Shown here one piece after another: positions 7,993 to 15,450 of a stretch of 19,588 bases of DNA. The first letter of the stretch is position 1, and every line of letters begins with the position of its first letter. Source of the stretch: Collinsella sp. (GTDB lineage Bacteria; Actinomycetota; Coriobacteriia; Coriobacteriales; Coriobacteriaceae). Made by a program: the position numbers and the translations under genes. The stretch is from NCBI GenBank assembly GCA_018376905.1, contig JAHAAK010000038.1:1-19588 (forward strand), written 5' to 3'. The notes beneath the pieces are model-generated. The model saw nothing but the letters and a program-made list of their open reading frames with translations. It was not told where the DNA came from and did not search any database.

Positions 7993-8544
7993 TTGCTAGA
8001 TGATTCTGTTCTTGTCTCGATTTTTAATTCGTTCGCTTCTATCCTACCTTCCTTGCTAGGTACCTTGATTGGCGGCGGCGTCACGCTAATTGCCACCCGC
8101 ATGACAATCAGTCATCAAAATGAGCTAGAAGAGAAGAAAAGAAGAATAGCGCTTGAGAACGATTGGCGCCTATATCAAAGAGAAAATCTGATACGACTTC
8201 AAGAGGCGGTTCAGCACAGCATACGGGCCACCTGGAAAAGTTATTCTCAAGTGCTCAAGCATGCCGATGCCGGAACAAAGTGGAGTGAGTGGATTGTTGA
8301 CTCCGATGTCGATGAGAATCAACGGCAATATTTAGAGGATATCCTTCTGCTAAGCGCGCGTTTACCCGAAACTGAGCTGAATGACGCTATGGCCCTGTAC
8401 CGCGAGAAAACGCGGTGTGTGACAGTCGAATCGCATAGCGAGTCGCAGCTGAAAGCTGCAATGAACGATCTGTTAGAGCAATACGAGGTTTGTATGGCGC
8501 TTTTAAGCGAAAGACTTCGGCGATGCATAGGCGGTAATGAGTAG
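7993..8544 (+). CDS. Uncharacterised membrane-anchored coiled-coil protein next to Gabija
   Basis: I do not recognise a family. The 183-residue product has one hydrophobic segment at about residues 5-35 (ending GTLIGGGVTLIATRM). A charged helical stretch follows (NELEEKKRRIALEND) that looks like a coiled coil, then a soluble helical domain rich in E, R and L. This predicts a protein tethered to the membrane with its bulk in the cytoplasm. TTG at 7993 is the likely start, with GGAA 7 bases upstream; no ATG in frame fits. It ends 44 bases before gajA on the same strand and shares its base composition, so it may be co-transcribed with Gabija. Small membrane proteins often serve as effectors or accessories in defence loci, but nothing in the sequence proves that here. 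Confidence 0.72.
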   Translation: MLDDSVLVSIFNSFASILPSLLGTLIGGGVTLIATRMTISHQNELEEKKRRIALENDWRLYQRENLIRLQEAVQHSIRATWKSYSQVLKHADAGTKWSEWIVDSDVDENQRQYLEDILLLSARLPETELNDAMALYREKTRCVTVESHSESQLKAAMNDLLEQYEVCMALLSERLRRCIGGNE

Positions 8545-8588
8545 ATATTTGTTTACATTTTAAGTTTTAGGGCGTATGTGGTTTGACT

Positions 8589-10310
8589 ATGAGAATCGAA
8601 AAGGTTCATATAAAAGGATTCCGGAACTTTGACGACATTGTTGTCGAGCTTGGGAAGAAGACCCTTATATTTGGGCCTAACGATTCAGGAAAGACCAACT
8701 TCCTTTATGCTCTGAGGATTCTCTTAGATCCCAGCCTTTCCGCTAGGGATTTCGAGCTTACTGCATCTGATTTCAACTGCACAAGCAATCCCCATTGTGT
8801 GGAGATAACTGCGACATTATGCGATATCCGCGAGGATTGTCTGATTAGTGCGTTTGGCGGTAGGCTAGTCAACGGCAGAACCGTTATTGGCTATACCTGT
8901 AGCCGAGATGGGGACTATTCATTCTTGGCCGGAAATGAAGTATCCGAGATCGAATCAGTGCAGTCTCGCTTCTATATCAAGCATCTAGCGCTCGAATATG
9001 TCGATAGCACCCGTGACGCTACCCGTTTCCTTAAACGCAGTCAGGCAACGCTACTCGAAGCCGCGCGAAACAATCGAAACGAGGAAGATGCTCATGGCGA
9101 CGACGTTTCAATCAAAGGAATCCAATACAGCCTCGAATCGTTGAATGACGGGATCAGTGGGTTGCATTACATAGCTAATGCCCTTAAGTCAGTTAACGAC
9201 GAGATGACTAGGATGTCGGCGTTGAACGAGGGGCGCGAGGCCCGTCTTGTGGCTGGAAACACGGACGCCGGCAAACTGCTTGATAACCTTCAACTCGCCT
9301 ATCTGTCCGACGATGCGCCCTTGACTTTCGGCGGCGAGGGTCGAAGCAACCAGCTGTTTTTCTCCACTTGGCTTTCTCAGAGAAGCCTGAAAAGTCCCGT
9401 TGAGAAAGTGACTATTGTCGCTATAGAGGAGCCTGAGGCGCACCTTCATCCGCAGCAGCAGCGGGCATTGGCAAAGTATCTTTCTGGTTGCATTGACGGG
9501 CAGGTTCTCATTACTACTCATTCGCCTCAGATTGTCGAGAAATTTGTGTCCGATGCACTTGTGATGATGGGTAGCGAGGGTAAGCCTGTCTGTTCTGGCG
9601 CTGACCTCAGCAGGGAAGTTAAGGCCCTGGGCTATCGTCTCAACCCTATCGTGGCGGAAGTGTTCTTCAGCCGAGGAGTGTTCTTGGTGGAAGGACCCTC
9701 GGAAATCATGTTCTTCCGTGCCCTTGCTAAAGCCATCAACATAAACCTTGACCGGGAGAATCTGACGATTCTCTCTGTAGATGGCGTCGGCTTCAAGCCT
9801 TACGTGCTTTGTTGCGAGGCCCTTGGGATTCCCTGGTTATTGCGCACCGACAACGATGTGTTCAAAGTCCCAAAGAGGGAACAATACAGGCTAGCCGGCG
9901 TCGCTCGTGCATATGAAATCGCTGAATCTCTTGGGCGCGCCTGCGCTGAATCGGCTTGGTCTAAAGTCAAGGATTCCTTAACGTGGGATGGCGGACCTGC
10001 TGTCCCTATTGAGGTTTCCTCGGTTGTCGATGAGCTGCGCAACTCCCTTAATTTTGAAGGAATTTATCTTTCAAATCGCGACCTTGAGTATGATCTTATC
10101 GCGAGCGATCTTCGCAGCGTGCTGGAAGAGCATTATGGTATGGAAGACCAGGAAGATCTTTACGCAGCAATGACTGAGCGCAAGGCTGAAGGCATGCATG
10201 CGTTCCTCGCTAAGCATTCAGGCGAATTGGGATGTCTTGCAGAAAGCGCTTTCTGCCAACCGCTTCGGAGACTCCAGTTGTTGGCTTCTGCGAGCCGTTG
10301 TGATGATTAA
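8589..10310 (+). CDS. gajA: GajA, OLD-family ATPase and TOPRIM endonuclease of Gabija
   Basis: This 573-residue protein has an N-terminal ABC-type ATPase with Walker A GPNDSGKT (29-36), a Walker B region VTIVAIEEPEAHLHP (274-288) and the switch histidine in TTHSPQ (309-314). A C-terminal TOPRIM domain follows, with VEGPSE (E368), SVDGVG (D398) and RTDND (D421, D423). In Gabija, GajA is a sequence-specific DNA-nicking enzyme held in check by nucleotides and released when phage replication depletes them. It forms a large complex with GajB. Its length fits the known GajA of about 578 residues. The likely start is ATG at 8589; TTG at 8583 adds only two residues. It overlaps gajB by eight bases. 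Domain order and neighbour make the call secure. Confidence 0.93.
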   Translation: MRIEKVHIKGFRNFDDIVVELGKKTLIFGPNDSGKTNFLYALRILLDPSLSARDFELTASDFNCTSNPHCVEITATLCDIREDCLISAFGGRLVNGRTVIGYTCSRDGDYSFLAGNEVSEIESVQSRFYIKHLALEYVDSTRDATRFLKRSQATLLEAARNNRNEEDAHGDDVSIKGIQYSLESLNDGISGLHYIANALKSVNDEMTRMSALNEGREARLVAGNTDAGKLLDNLQLAYLSDDAPLTFGGEGRSNQLFFSTWLSQRSLKSPVEKVTIVAIEEPEAHLHPQQQRALAKYLSGCIDGQVLITTHSPQIVEKFVSDALVMMGSEGKPVCSGADLSREVKALGYRLNPIVAEVFFSRGVFLVEGPSEIMFFRALAKAININLDRENLTILSVDGVGFKPYVLCCEALGIPWLLRTDNDVFKVPKREQYRLAGVARAYEIAESLGRACAESAWSKVKDSLTWDGGPAVPIEVSSVVDELRNSLNFEGIYLSNRDLEYDLIASDLRSVLEEHYGMEDQEDLYAAMTERKAEGMHAFLAKHSGELGCLAESAFCQPLRRLQLLASASRCDD

Positions 10311-11928
10311 GCCGACTGAAGAGCAGGCCAAGGTTATCGCCTGCGAAGAGTCGGCCGTTGTTTCTGCGCGGCCGGGCAGCGGCAAAACATTCACAATGAC
10401 GAGAATGATAGCCAAGACATCTGAGGATCTTTTGAGCTATCAGGGTATTGTTGCCATTTCCTACACCAGGAAGGCCAGTGCCGAACTTAGGGATAGGTGC
10501 TCCAGTTTAGGGGTGCGCGCTGGCAATTCATTTTTCGGTACGATCGATGCGTTCTGCCTGACCATGATTATCCAGCAGTTTGTCTCCCATGTCGTGGGTC
10601 GAGCGCTCACTATTGATGTAGCCGATGACGATCGGTTGCTTCCCGTCTCAAAGATCAAGGACCGTTGGACAAGCCCCAGCGATGATCGCTGGGACCTTGT
10701 CCGCGAGGCGCTTTCTTTGGGCGTGCTGCCTGTCTCGTCTTTGAGCGAGGTCGCTTACTGCATGATAAGGCACGTATCCGCCGTGAGGAAGTTCTTGCGT
10801 GCTCGCTATACCGCAGTGTTCATCGACGAGTACCAAGACTGCGGCCTTGCCCAGCACATGCTATTCAGGGAACTTGTCGACCTCGGGATTCGCGGTATTG
10901 CTTTCGGGGATATGGACCAAGCTATCTTCGCGTATGACGGCCGGTCTTCCGCCTTCCTAAATGAGCTGATTGCGGACCCGCGATTCAAGACTTTCGAGAT
11001 TACCGAGAACCATAGGTGCCACCGGAGCATCGCTGACTATTCGCTAAGGCTTCTGGACGCACAAGTGCCCTCTCATGCATGTCAAGATAAGAGAGTCCTG
11101 CTGGTTAAGATGTCGGGCGACGAAAGGAACATAGCATGCAACATCCGTGAGCATCTAGATGTGATTTCCGAACGATACGAAGTTGGCGACCGGAACGAGT
11201 TCGCCCTGTTGTCAACATCTAACATGATGCTTGAGCGGTACGCAGGACTTCTCGGCATACCTTCTAAGATTGTAATTTCTACGAAGCTTGACGTTGGCTT
11301 CAGCCGCTCTCGCATATTCTTCAGGGAGCTGCTGACGTTTCTGTACTCACGAGACTATGTAGGGGATTTTCTCGACATGTATTTCCCTGTGGATCAATCA
11401 CCCCGCGCACGTTTTGCAGCTAGTGATCTGCTGCAAGCCCTGCGGGATGCCCCCGATGATTCATGGAGTGATCTTTATGACTCTTTTTGCGGCGTGGAAA
11501 AGCTCTGTCTTGGAGATGCTGTTGACCCAGGGGCGCGTATCGATCTCATCGAGGTCCTATCTGATCTCGATCAGCTTAGGGGCGGTTTCCGACCTGCTCG
11601 TAAAGACGAGGTTAACCTGCTTACATACCACAAGGCGAAGGGGCTTGAGTTCGACGTGGTCTTCTGTCTTGACTGCTACAGGTACATCATGCCCCCTTAC
11701 AAATACGAGGACCAAGACTATGATGCCTATAGGCAATCACTTAATATGCATTACGTCGGGCTTACGCGCGCGCGAAAGGTTTGTTACATACCTCTTGCCG
11801 ACTGGCGCCATAATGCGATGGGGGATACGAAGAGGGCCATTCCGTCGGAGTTTCTGCAGAAGCCTGGTTTACTGTGTCTTCGAAGAGAAGTATGCTGGGG
11901 TACTGTAAATGCAGAAGATGATGTTTAG
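10303..11928 (+). CDS. gajB: GajB, UvrD/PcrA-like SF1 helicase of Gabija
   Basis: This 541-residue superfamily 1A helicase opens with a Q-motif-like KPTEEQ. It has motif I ARPGSGKT (22-29), Ia SYTRKAS, motif II FIDEYQD (173-179), motif III GDMDQAIF (202-209), a motif IV-like ENHRCHRS, motif V TYHKAKGLEFDVV and motif VI VGLTRARK. In Gabija, GajB senses DNA ends or single strands, hydrolyses nucleotides and works with GajA. ATG at 10303 lies in the string ATGATTAA that also holds the gajA stop (an eight-base overlap), so translation is probably coupled; no good independent ribosome site is visible. The frame is open upstream to 10198, but those codons lie inside gajA. It is somewhat longer than the roughly 490-residue GajB I recall from Bacillus. 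Confidence 0.92.
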   Translation: MIKPTEEQAKVIACEESAVVSARPGSGKTFTMTRMIAKTSEDLLSYQGIVAISYTRKASAELRDRCSSLGVRAGNSFFGTIDAFCLTMIIQQFVSHVVGRALTIDVADDDRLLPVSKIKDRWTSPSDDRWDLVREALSLGVLPVSSLSEVAYCMIRHVSAVRKFLRARYTAVFIDEYQDCGLAQHMLFRELVDLGIRGIAFGDMDQAIFAYDGRSSAFLNELIADPRFKTFEITENHRCHRSIADYSLRLLDAQVPSHACQDKRVLLVKMSGDERNIACNIREHLDVISERYEVGDRNEFALLSTSNMMLERYAGLLGIPSKIVISTKLDVGFSRSRIFFRELLTFLYSRDYVGDFLDMYFPVDQSPRARFAASDLLQALRDAPDDSWSDLYDSFCGVEKLCLGDAVDPGARIDLIEVLSDLDQLRGGFRPARKDEVNLLTYHKAKGLEFDVVFCLDCYRYIMPPYKYEDQDYDAYRQSLNMHYVGLTRARKVCYIPLADWRHNAMGDTKRAIPSEFLQKPGLLCLRREVCWGTVNAEDDV

Positions 11929-11973
11929 TGTCAAGTCTGCCACACTGTCGTCCGTGTAGCATACGCATGGCGA

Positions 11974-12002
11974 TTGCCTTCCATACAATCGAAAAGTAAA
12001 AT
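11974..12002 (+). promoter_or_regulatory. Promoter of mntA-hepT, predicted leaderless
   Basis: TTGCCT (11974-11979), a 17-base spacer and TAAAAT (11997-12002) form a good sigma-70/sigma-A promoter. The mntA ATG begins at 12009, seven bases after the -10 box, which is where transcription should start. There is no room for a ribosome binding site, so the message is probably leaderless. Confidence 0.65.
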
Positions 12003-12008
12003 TGAGCC

Positions 12009-12308
12009 ATGATTACTTTTGTCGACATATCTGCCGCTGTTTCTCGCGTACTGTCTCGCTACGATGTCCGCGAGGCGTATCTTTTTGGCTCTTTTGCCCG
12101 CGGTGAGCAGACGCCAGATAGTGATATCGATTTGCGCCTCGTTTGCGGAGACAGCATGACGTTTGGCACGCTATACGAAATCTCCCTTGAACTTGAAGAG
12201 GAGCTCGGGCGAGAGGTTGAGATTGTGACTAATCCGCCTGAGCACATGCGTCCGGCTTTCCGCAAAAACATTGAACAGGATGAGGTGCGTCTTTATGAAG
12301 CGGCGTAA
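12009..12308 (+). CDS. mntA: MntA-type nucleotidyltransferase antitoxin
   Basis: This 99-residue minimal nucleotidyltransferase carries GSFARG (27-32) and the metal-binding SDIDL (D39, D41). A third acidic position is likely at E71 (VEIVTNPP). In type VII toxin-antitoxin systems, MntA transfers AMP from ATP to a tyrosine of the HEPN toxin and so silences it. The gene overlaps hepT by 14 bases, as expected for a coupled pair. Its start coincides with the predicted transcription start. The last 30 codons recur as a decayed copy at 15361-15450, which shows that another module of this family once lay nearby. Confidence 0.88.
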   Translation: MITFVDISAAVSRVLSRYDVREAYLFGSFARGEQTPDSDIDLRLVCGDSMTFGTLYEISLELEEELGREVEIVTNPPEHMRPAFRKNIEQDEVRLYEAA

Positions 12309-12663
12309 GCGAGACGCTGAGCTCATCGATGTCATTCTGTCTGATTGCGAGACGCTGGCTAAACGTATCGACCATTTTGGCTCTACGGAGAGTTCCTTCG
12401 TTTGCGATAGAAGCGAGGAAGGCGAACTTGCCTACGACGCAATCATGAGCCCTGTTTACAGAATCGCTGAGGATGCGCTCCATCTTTCTGAAGAAGTCCA
12501 ATCAGCTTTTCCGGAGTATCCCTGGAATGATATTAGGGGTTTTCGCAACTTCGTAGCGCACGGTTATCGAGAGGTTGATCGATCCCTTGCTTGGAAAGTA
12601 ATCGTCGATGATATTCCTGAGTTAGAGAAGGCATTGCGAAGCTTCAAAGAACGCCAGAGCTAA
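12295..12663 (+). CDS. hepT: HepT-type HEPN ribonuclease toxin
   Basis: This 122-residue, mostly helical protein of the HEPN/DUF86 group has the catalytic motif R84-x4-H89-x-Y91 in RGFRNFVAHGY. HEPN toxins cut RNA with the R-H pair. In the MntA-HepT system the tyrosine of R-x4-H-x-Y is the residue AMPylated by the antitoxin, and it is present here. ATG at 12295 lies inside mntA, with GAGG about 9 bases upstream; a TTG at 12271 in frame is less likely. The first residues, MKRRKRDAEL, are echoed by MKHCKQDEEL in the chimera at 15437. All key residues are intact, so the pair is probably active. Confidence 0.88.
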   Translation: MKRRKRDAELIDVILSDCETLAKRIDHFGSTESSFVCDRSEEGELAYDAIMSPVYRIAEDALHLSEEVQSAFPEYPWNDIRGFRNFVAHGYREVDRSLAWKVIVDDIPELEKALRSFKERQS

Positions 12664-12790
12664 TACATCGTTGGTTGACGCTGCGCCCTTGGCTGCCTGC
12701 GATCTCATGCCGGGATCGGTCCTTCCATTCACCGACTGGCAAAACGATTTACACCTAATTATCGTCACTGCTCAGGGCCATTTCCTTTGT

Positions 12791-12818
12791 TTGTGGCTTG
12801 ATCTCGCTAAACTAATAA
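12791..12818 (+). promoter_or_regulatory. Weak promoter candidate before the LPxTG gene
   Basis: TTGTGG (12791-12796), a 16-base spacer and TAATAA (12813-12818) lie 63 bases before the start codon. This is the best match in the 218-base gap after hepT. Nothing else convincing is seen in that gap. Confidence 0.28.
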
Positions 12819-12881
12819 CTGCTGCTACCAGGGCATTTCCCAGTGCGGTATATATTGGCTCCCGCGAAGATCGGAGCGGCT

Positions 12882-13982
12882 ATGTTTCCTGCCGCGTTCC
12901 ACACTAGCCGTCACTACATCCTGTTTCCCGCCATGGCCTGCCTATGCGTATTGCTGGGCGGGCCTTCTTATGCCGCGGGCGCGGAGAGCCTCATCATTGC
13001 CGGCGCGACATACTACGAGCCGGGCGTCTCGGGCCCCGGTTGGGCTTGGACCGATGCCGACCACCTGGAGCTCAGCGGCTTTTCTGGCGAGGCCATCGGC
13101 GCCGATGGCGACCTGGTGGTGACCTTGACCGGGCAAAACTCCCTGAAAGAGATGCAAGCGTCCATCGTGGACATTTCGCAGTGCGGTCTGGAGGTGTGGG
13201 GCAATCTGACGCTCCGCGGCACCGGGTCGCTCACGGCGACGGGATCGCAGTGCGGGATTCACGCGTTTCAGGCTTTGGTGGTAGACGGCTGCACCGTCAA
13301 TGCCCAGGCCGACGGGGCAGGCCTTGAGGACGAGGTCGTGGCCGGCCTGGTCGCGGGTCGTCTTGTCGTTCGCGGTGGCGGGCGCGTTGTTGCCGCGGGC
13401 GCGGGCTCCGAAGCGGGCGTGCGCGCTTACGGCGCGTACCTGCTGGACGAGGACCCCGGCGATGGCGCGCCCTTCGGGACGCTTTCCGTCGATGCCTCGT
13501 GGCTAGATGCGACCGGCGCCAACGGCGGCGTTGGCTGCCTGGCCGGATCGCTTACGTCCGCGCGCTTTGTGGCACCCGCCGGTGGTGCCTTTGGGGCCAG
13601 AGGCGTGTTGGATGCCGGCGGGGCTGTTGCCACGCATGTGGTTGTGGAGCCCGAGGGGGTTACGAAGCCGGCGGGGGAGACCGACGCGCGCGATGTGCCG
13701 AGTGATGGCCGCGAGCCTGCCTCCAGCGCCGATCCTGCTGCGGGAGAGTCTGGTTCGGGAGCTGCAGCGCGCCCAGAGGTCAAGCCCGCGGCTGCGACAA
13801 CAACGACCACCACGGTGACTAAGACCTCGGTCACCAAGACCGCTAAGCCCAAGGCCGCTACCACGACAACCTCCTCGCTCCCCAAGACCGGCGACAACTG
13901 CTTGATCGCAGCATCAATGACGCTTTTCCTTCTTGGCATAACGCTCCTATGCGTCGCGAATCGCCGATATAACGTCCAATAA
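12882..13982 (+). CDS. Secreted LPXTG (LPKTG) wall-anchored surface protein
   Basis: This 366-residue protein has a signal peptide: basic HTSRHY, hydrophobic ILFPAMACLCVLLGG, then a small-residue cleavage region near SYAAGA. The body repeats short Gly/Val-rich strands such as NLTLRGTGSLTATG and LVVRGGGRVVAAG. This is typical of beta-helix or carbohydrate-binding-like surface proteins that I recall from Coriobacteriia and Firmicutes. A Pro/Ala-rich spacer and a Thr/Lys-rich stalk (about 13790-13880) lead to LPKTGD, a hydrophobic segment and the tail NRRYN, the full signal for sortase anchoring. ATG at 12882 has GGAG 5 bases upstream; GTG at 12843 would place extra residues before the signal. 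GC content is high, unlike hamAB. Its ligand is unknown and it has no evident link to the neighbouring defence genes. Confidence 0.85.
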   Translation: MFPAAFHTSRHYILFPAMACLCVLLGGPSYAAGAESLIIAGATYYEPGVSGPGWAWTDADHLELSGFSGEAIGADGDLVVTLTGQNSLKEMQASIVDISQCGLEVWGNLTLRGTGSLTATGSQCGIHAFQALVVDGCTVNAQADGAGLEDEVVAGLVAGRLVVRGGGRVVAAGAGSEAGVRAYGAYLLDEDPGDGAPFGTLSVDASWLDATGANGGVGCLAGSLTSARFVAPAGGAFGARGVLDAGGAVATHVVVEPEGVTKPAGETDARDVPSDGREPASSADPAAGESGSGAAARPEVKPAAATTTTTTVTKTSVTKTAKPKAATTTTSSLPKTGDNCLIAASMTLFLLGITLLCVANRRYNVQ

Positions 13983-14039
13983 GTATTTTGCTGACAACGT
14001 TTTGAATCTGAGCTTTCGGCTGTCTCTTAAAGCCACTGC

Positions 14040-14069
14040 AAACGGTAAGCATCTGCTAAAGCCGTTTTT
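14040..14069 (+). terminator. Possible terminator after the LPxTG gene
   Basis: AAACGG (14040-14045) can pair with CCGTTT (14062-14067), and the T run continues to 14069. The stem is short and the loop is 16 bases, so this is only a fair candidate. The rest of the 267-base gap shows only the panA promoter region. Confidence 0.38.
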
Positions 14070-14167
14070 GCTCTCAGACTTTTGCTAAAGTACGCATGAT
14101 GAATTCATGTCCGCGTGCTATGAAACAATTTGTCGCGTAATTAGAAGTGATTTCATCGAGGGTTAAC

Positions 14168-14209
14168 TCGACATATCTTTAAATTGGGTACATAATCAGC
14201 CCATTTAAA
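14168..14209 (+). promoter_or_regulatory. panA-fic promoter with overlapping palindromic operator candidate
   Basis: TCGACA (14168-14173), 17 bases and CATAAT (14191-14196) form a plausible promoter. TTTAAATTGGG (14178-14188) and CCCATTTAAA (14200-14209) form an inverted repeat (one extra T in the left arm) that straddles the -10 box and the expected start site. A protein bound here would block transcription, as in self-repressed toxin-antitoxin operons. Confidence 0.55.
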
Positions 14210-14249
14210 GTCTAGTGGATTAGTTTTGCCAACTGAGAGGAGAGCGAAA

Positions 14250-14759
14250 ATGGAAGCGCTGAACGTCGCCAATTACATCATTGAAAATTGGAGCGACAAG
14301 TTCGAGATCACAAATCTTAAGCTGAATAAGCTCGTCTATTATTCGCAAGTCGAATCGTTGCGCAAATACAATCATCCGCTTTTCGATGACATTATTGAGG
14401 CTTGGCAGTATGGTCCAGTTGAACCTGTGGTCTATCATACGTTCTCCTCGTATGGCCGAAACTGCATTCGCAAATCGACTGGCTCAGCGATACTTGACGA
14501 GACGTCTAAAATCCTCATCGATTCTGTGATGAATAGACTTGGTATGCTCTCTGCAGTTGATTTGGTCACCTTGTCACACAAGCCAGATGGGGCATGGGCG
14601 AGTGTATATTCGCCGAACATGGATAACCCCATCACTCCGGAGGCAATTCTTGCGTCTAATGATGGCTTAGACAATAACGACGTCGTAACAATCGATCAGG
14701 CCGTGCAATCGACAATTGCAGCCATGCCCAATGCGCTGAGGCTTTTGGAGAACTCCTAA
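14250..14759 (+). CDS. panA: Panacea-domain (DUF4065, SocA-like) antitoxin
   Basis: This 169-residue protein has the Panacea/DUF4065 pattern: NYIIENW, then ITNLKLNKLVYYSQ, then PLFDDIIEAWQYGPVEPVVYHTF. Panacea proteins act as antitoxins for many unrelated toxins, neutralising them by direct binding. The earlier-named member SocA is a proteolytic adaptor. Here the partner is a Fic/Doc-like toxin whose ATG overlaps the panA stop by one base (TAATG). An AGGAG ribosome site lies 7 bases before ATG at 14250; a TTG at 14226 is less likely. The last 28 codons recur, mildly diverged, at 16325-16411 in front of a different gene, which suggests partner exchange. I am sure of the domain and fairly sure of the antitoxin role. 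Confidence 0.87.
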   Translation: MEALNVANYIIENWSDKFEITNLKLNKLVYYSQVESLRKYNHPLFDDIIEAWQYGPVEPVVYHTFSSYGRNCIRKSTGSAILDETSKILIDSVMNRLGMLSAVDLVTLSHKPDGAWASVYSPNMDNPITPEAILASNDGLDNNDVVTIDQAVQSTIAAMPNALRLLENS

Positions 14760-15256
14760 TGTCCACCACGATGGGGCAATCGCCTGCTTTCGATCCCCTT
14801 GTATTTGATGACGAGGAAGCGATAGAGGCGCTTGCCTCTTCTGTAATGCAGCTGCATGAAGGCTTGCTTGCGTTTGGAAAATGCTACACAACCTGTATGA
14901 CGGGCGACGGGGCCACCCTTATACATGGTCGAATTGAGTCTGTTCTATCAAACGCATTTTGCACCATCTTTGGGCAGTCCCCGATTGATAGATTTTCGGA
15001 CATCTTCGACCAGTCAAGCTATATTGCGGAACACATGGTAAAGGACCACATCTTTGAGGATGGAAACAAGAGGACTAGCCTAGTTATTGCCTTTGCCATA
15101 ATTAGAGTGAGAAACGTATCGGTGGACTTTTCCGATAACCCAAATCCTGAAGATAACCCCTACTATGAATGGATCCAGGACCTGGTCTCCGGGAAACGCA
15201 CGCGCGAAGAGCTCGCAGGCGAGCTGCGAAGGAATAGTAAACCTACGAGGCCTTAG
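14759..15256 (+). CDS. Fic/Doc-family toxin
   Basis: This 165-residue protein carries the Fic active-site motif as HIFEDGNKRTSL (H97, F99, D101, G102, N103, K104, R105). The catalytic H and the N and R are present. The second glycine of true AMPylating Fic enzymes (GNGR) is K here, as in Doc, which phosphorylates elongation factor Tu. That points to a Doc-like kinase or a related variant, but the substrate cannot be read from sequence. No inhibitory (S/T)xxxE(G/N) helix is evident, which fits control by a separate antitoxin. It starts within the panA stop codon (TAATG), so translation is coupled. The active-site region is intact and the gene is full length, so it is probably functional. Confidence 0.86.
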   Translation: MSTTMGQSPAFDPLVFDDEEAIEALASSVMQLHEGLLAFGKCYTTCMTGDGATLIHGRIESVLSNAFCTIFGQSPIDRFSDIFDQSSYIAEHMVKDHIFEDGNKRTSLVIAFAIIRVRNVSVDFSDNPNPEDNPYYEWIQDLVSGKRTREELAGELRRNSKPTRP

Positions 15257-15360
15257 AGACTTCTTGGCTTGATTCTGGGTACCGCATTTCGCTTCGATGC
15301 ACGCATCGCTACCGGCTGAATTAACTATCGTTCGCACGTAGCGAGCAAAAATCAGAAAGC

Positions 15361-15450
15361 GATATCGTCACCAACCCGCCGGAGCACATGCACCCGCCCT
15401 TCCGCAAAAGCATCGAGCAAGATGAAGTGCGCATCTATGAAGCATTGTAA
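15361..15450 (+). pseudogene. 3' remnant of a second mntA-like antitoxin gene
   Basis: The frame reads DIVTNPPEHMHPPFRKSIEQ and then DEVRIYEAL before the stop, closely matching the end of the intact MntA (EIVTNPPEHMRPAFRKNIEQ, DEVRLYEAA). The nucleotidyltransferase motif and everything before it are lost. The 14-base overlap with the next start codon (15437) is the same as in mntA-hepT, so this is the junction of an old MntA-HepT module. Confidence 0.85.

Noticed and set aside
10198..10302. Extended N-terminus for GajB
   Set aside because: These codons lie inside gajA. Homology to helicases starts only after ATG at 10303.
12671..12907. 78-codon frame between hepT and the LPxTG gene
   Set aside because: It has no ribosome site or recognisable domain and overlaps the signal-peptide start of the next gene. 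It is more likely promoter and leader DNA.
13427..13939. Minus-strand Ala/Val/Pro-rich frame
   Set aside because: It is a shadow of the repetitive, GC-rich LPxTG gene.
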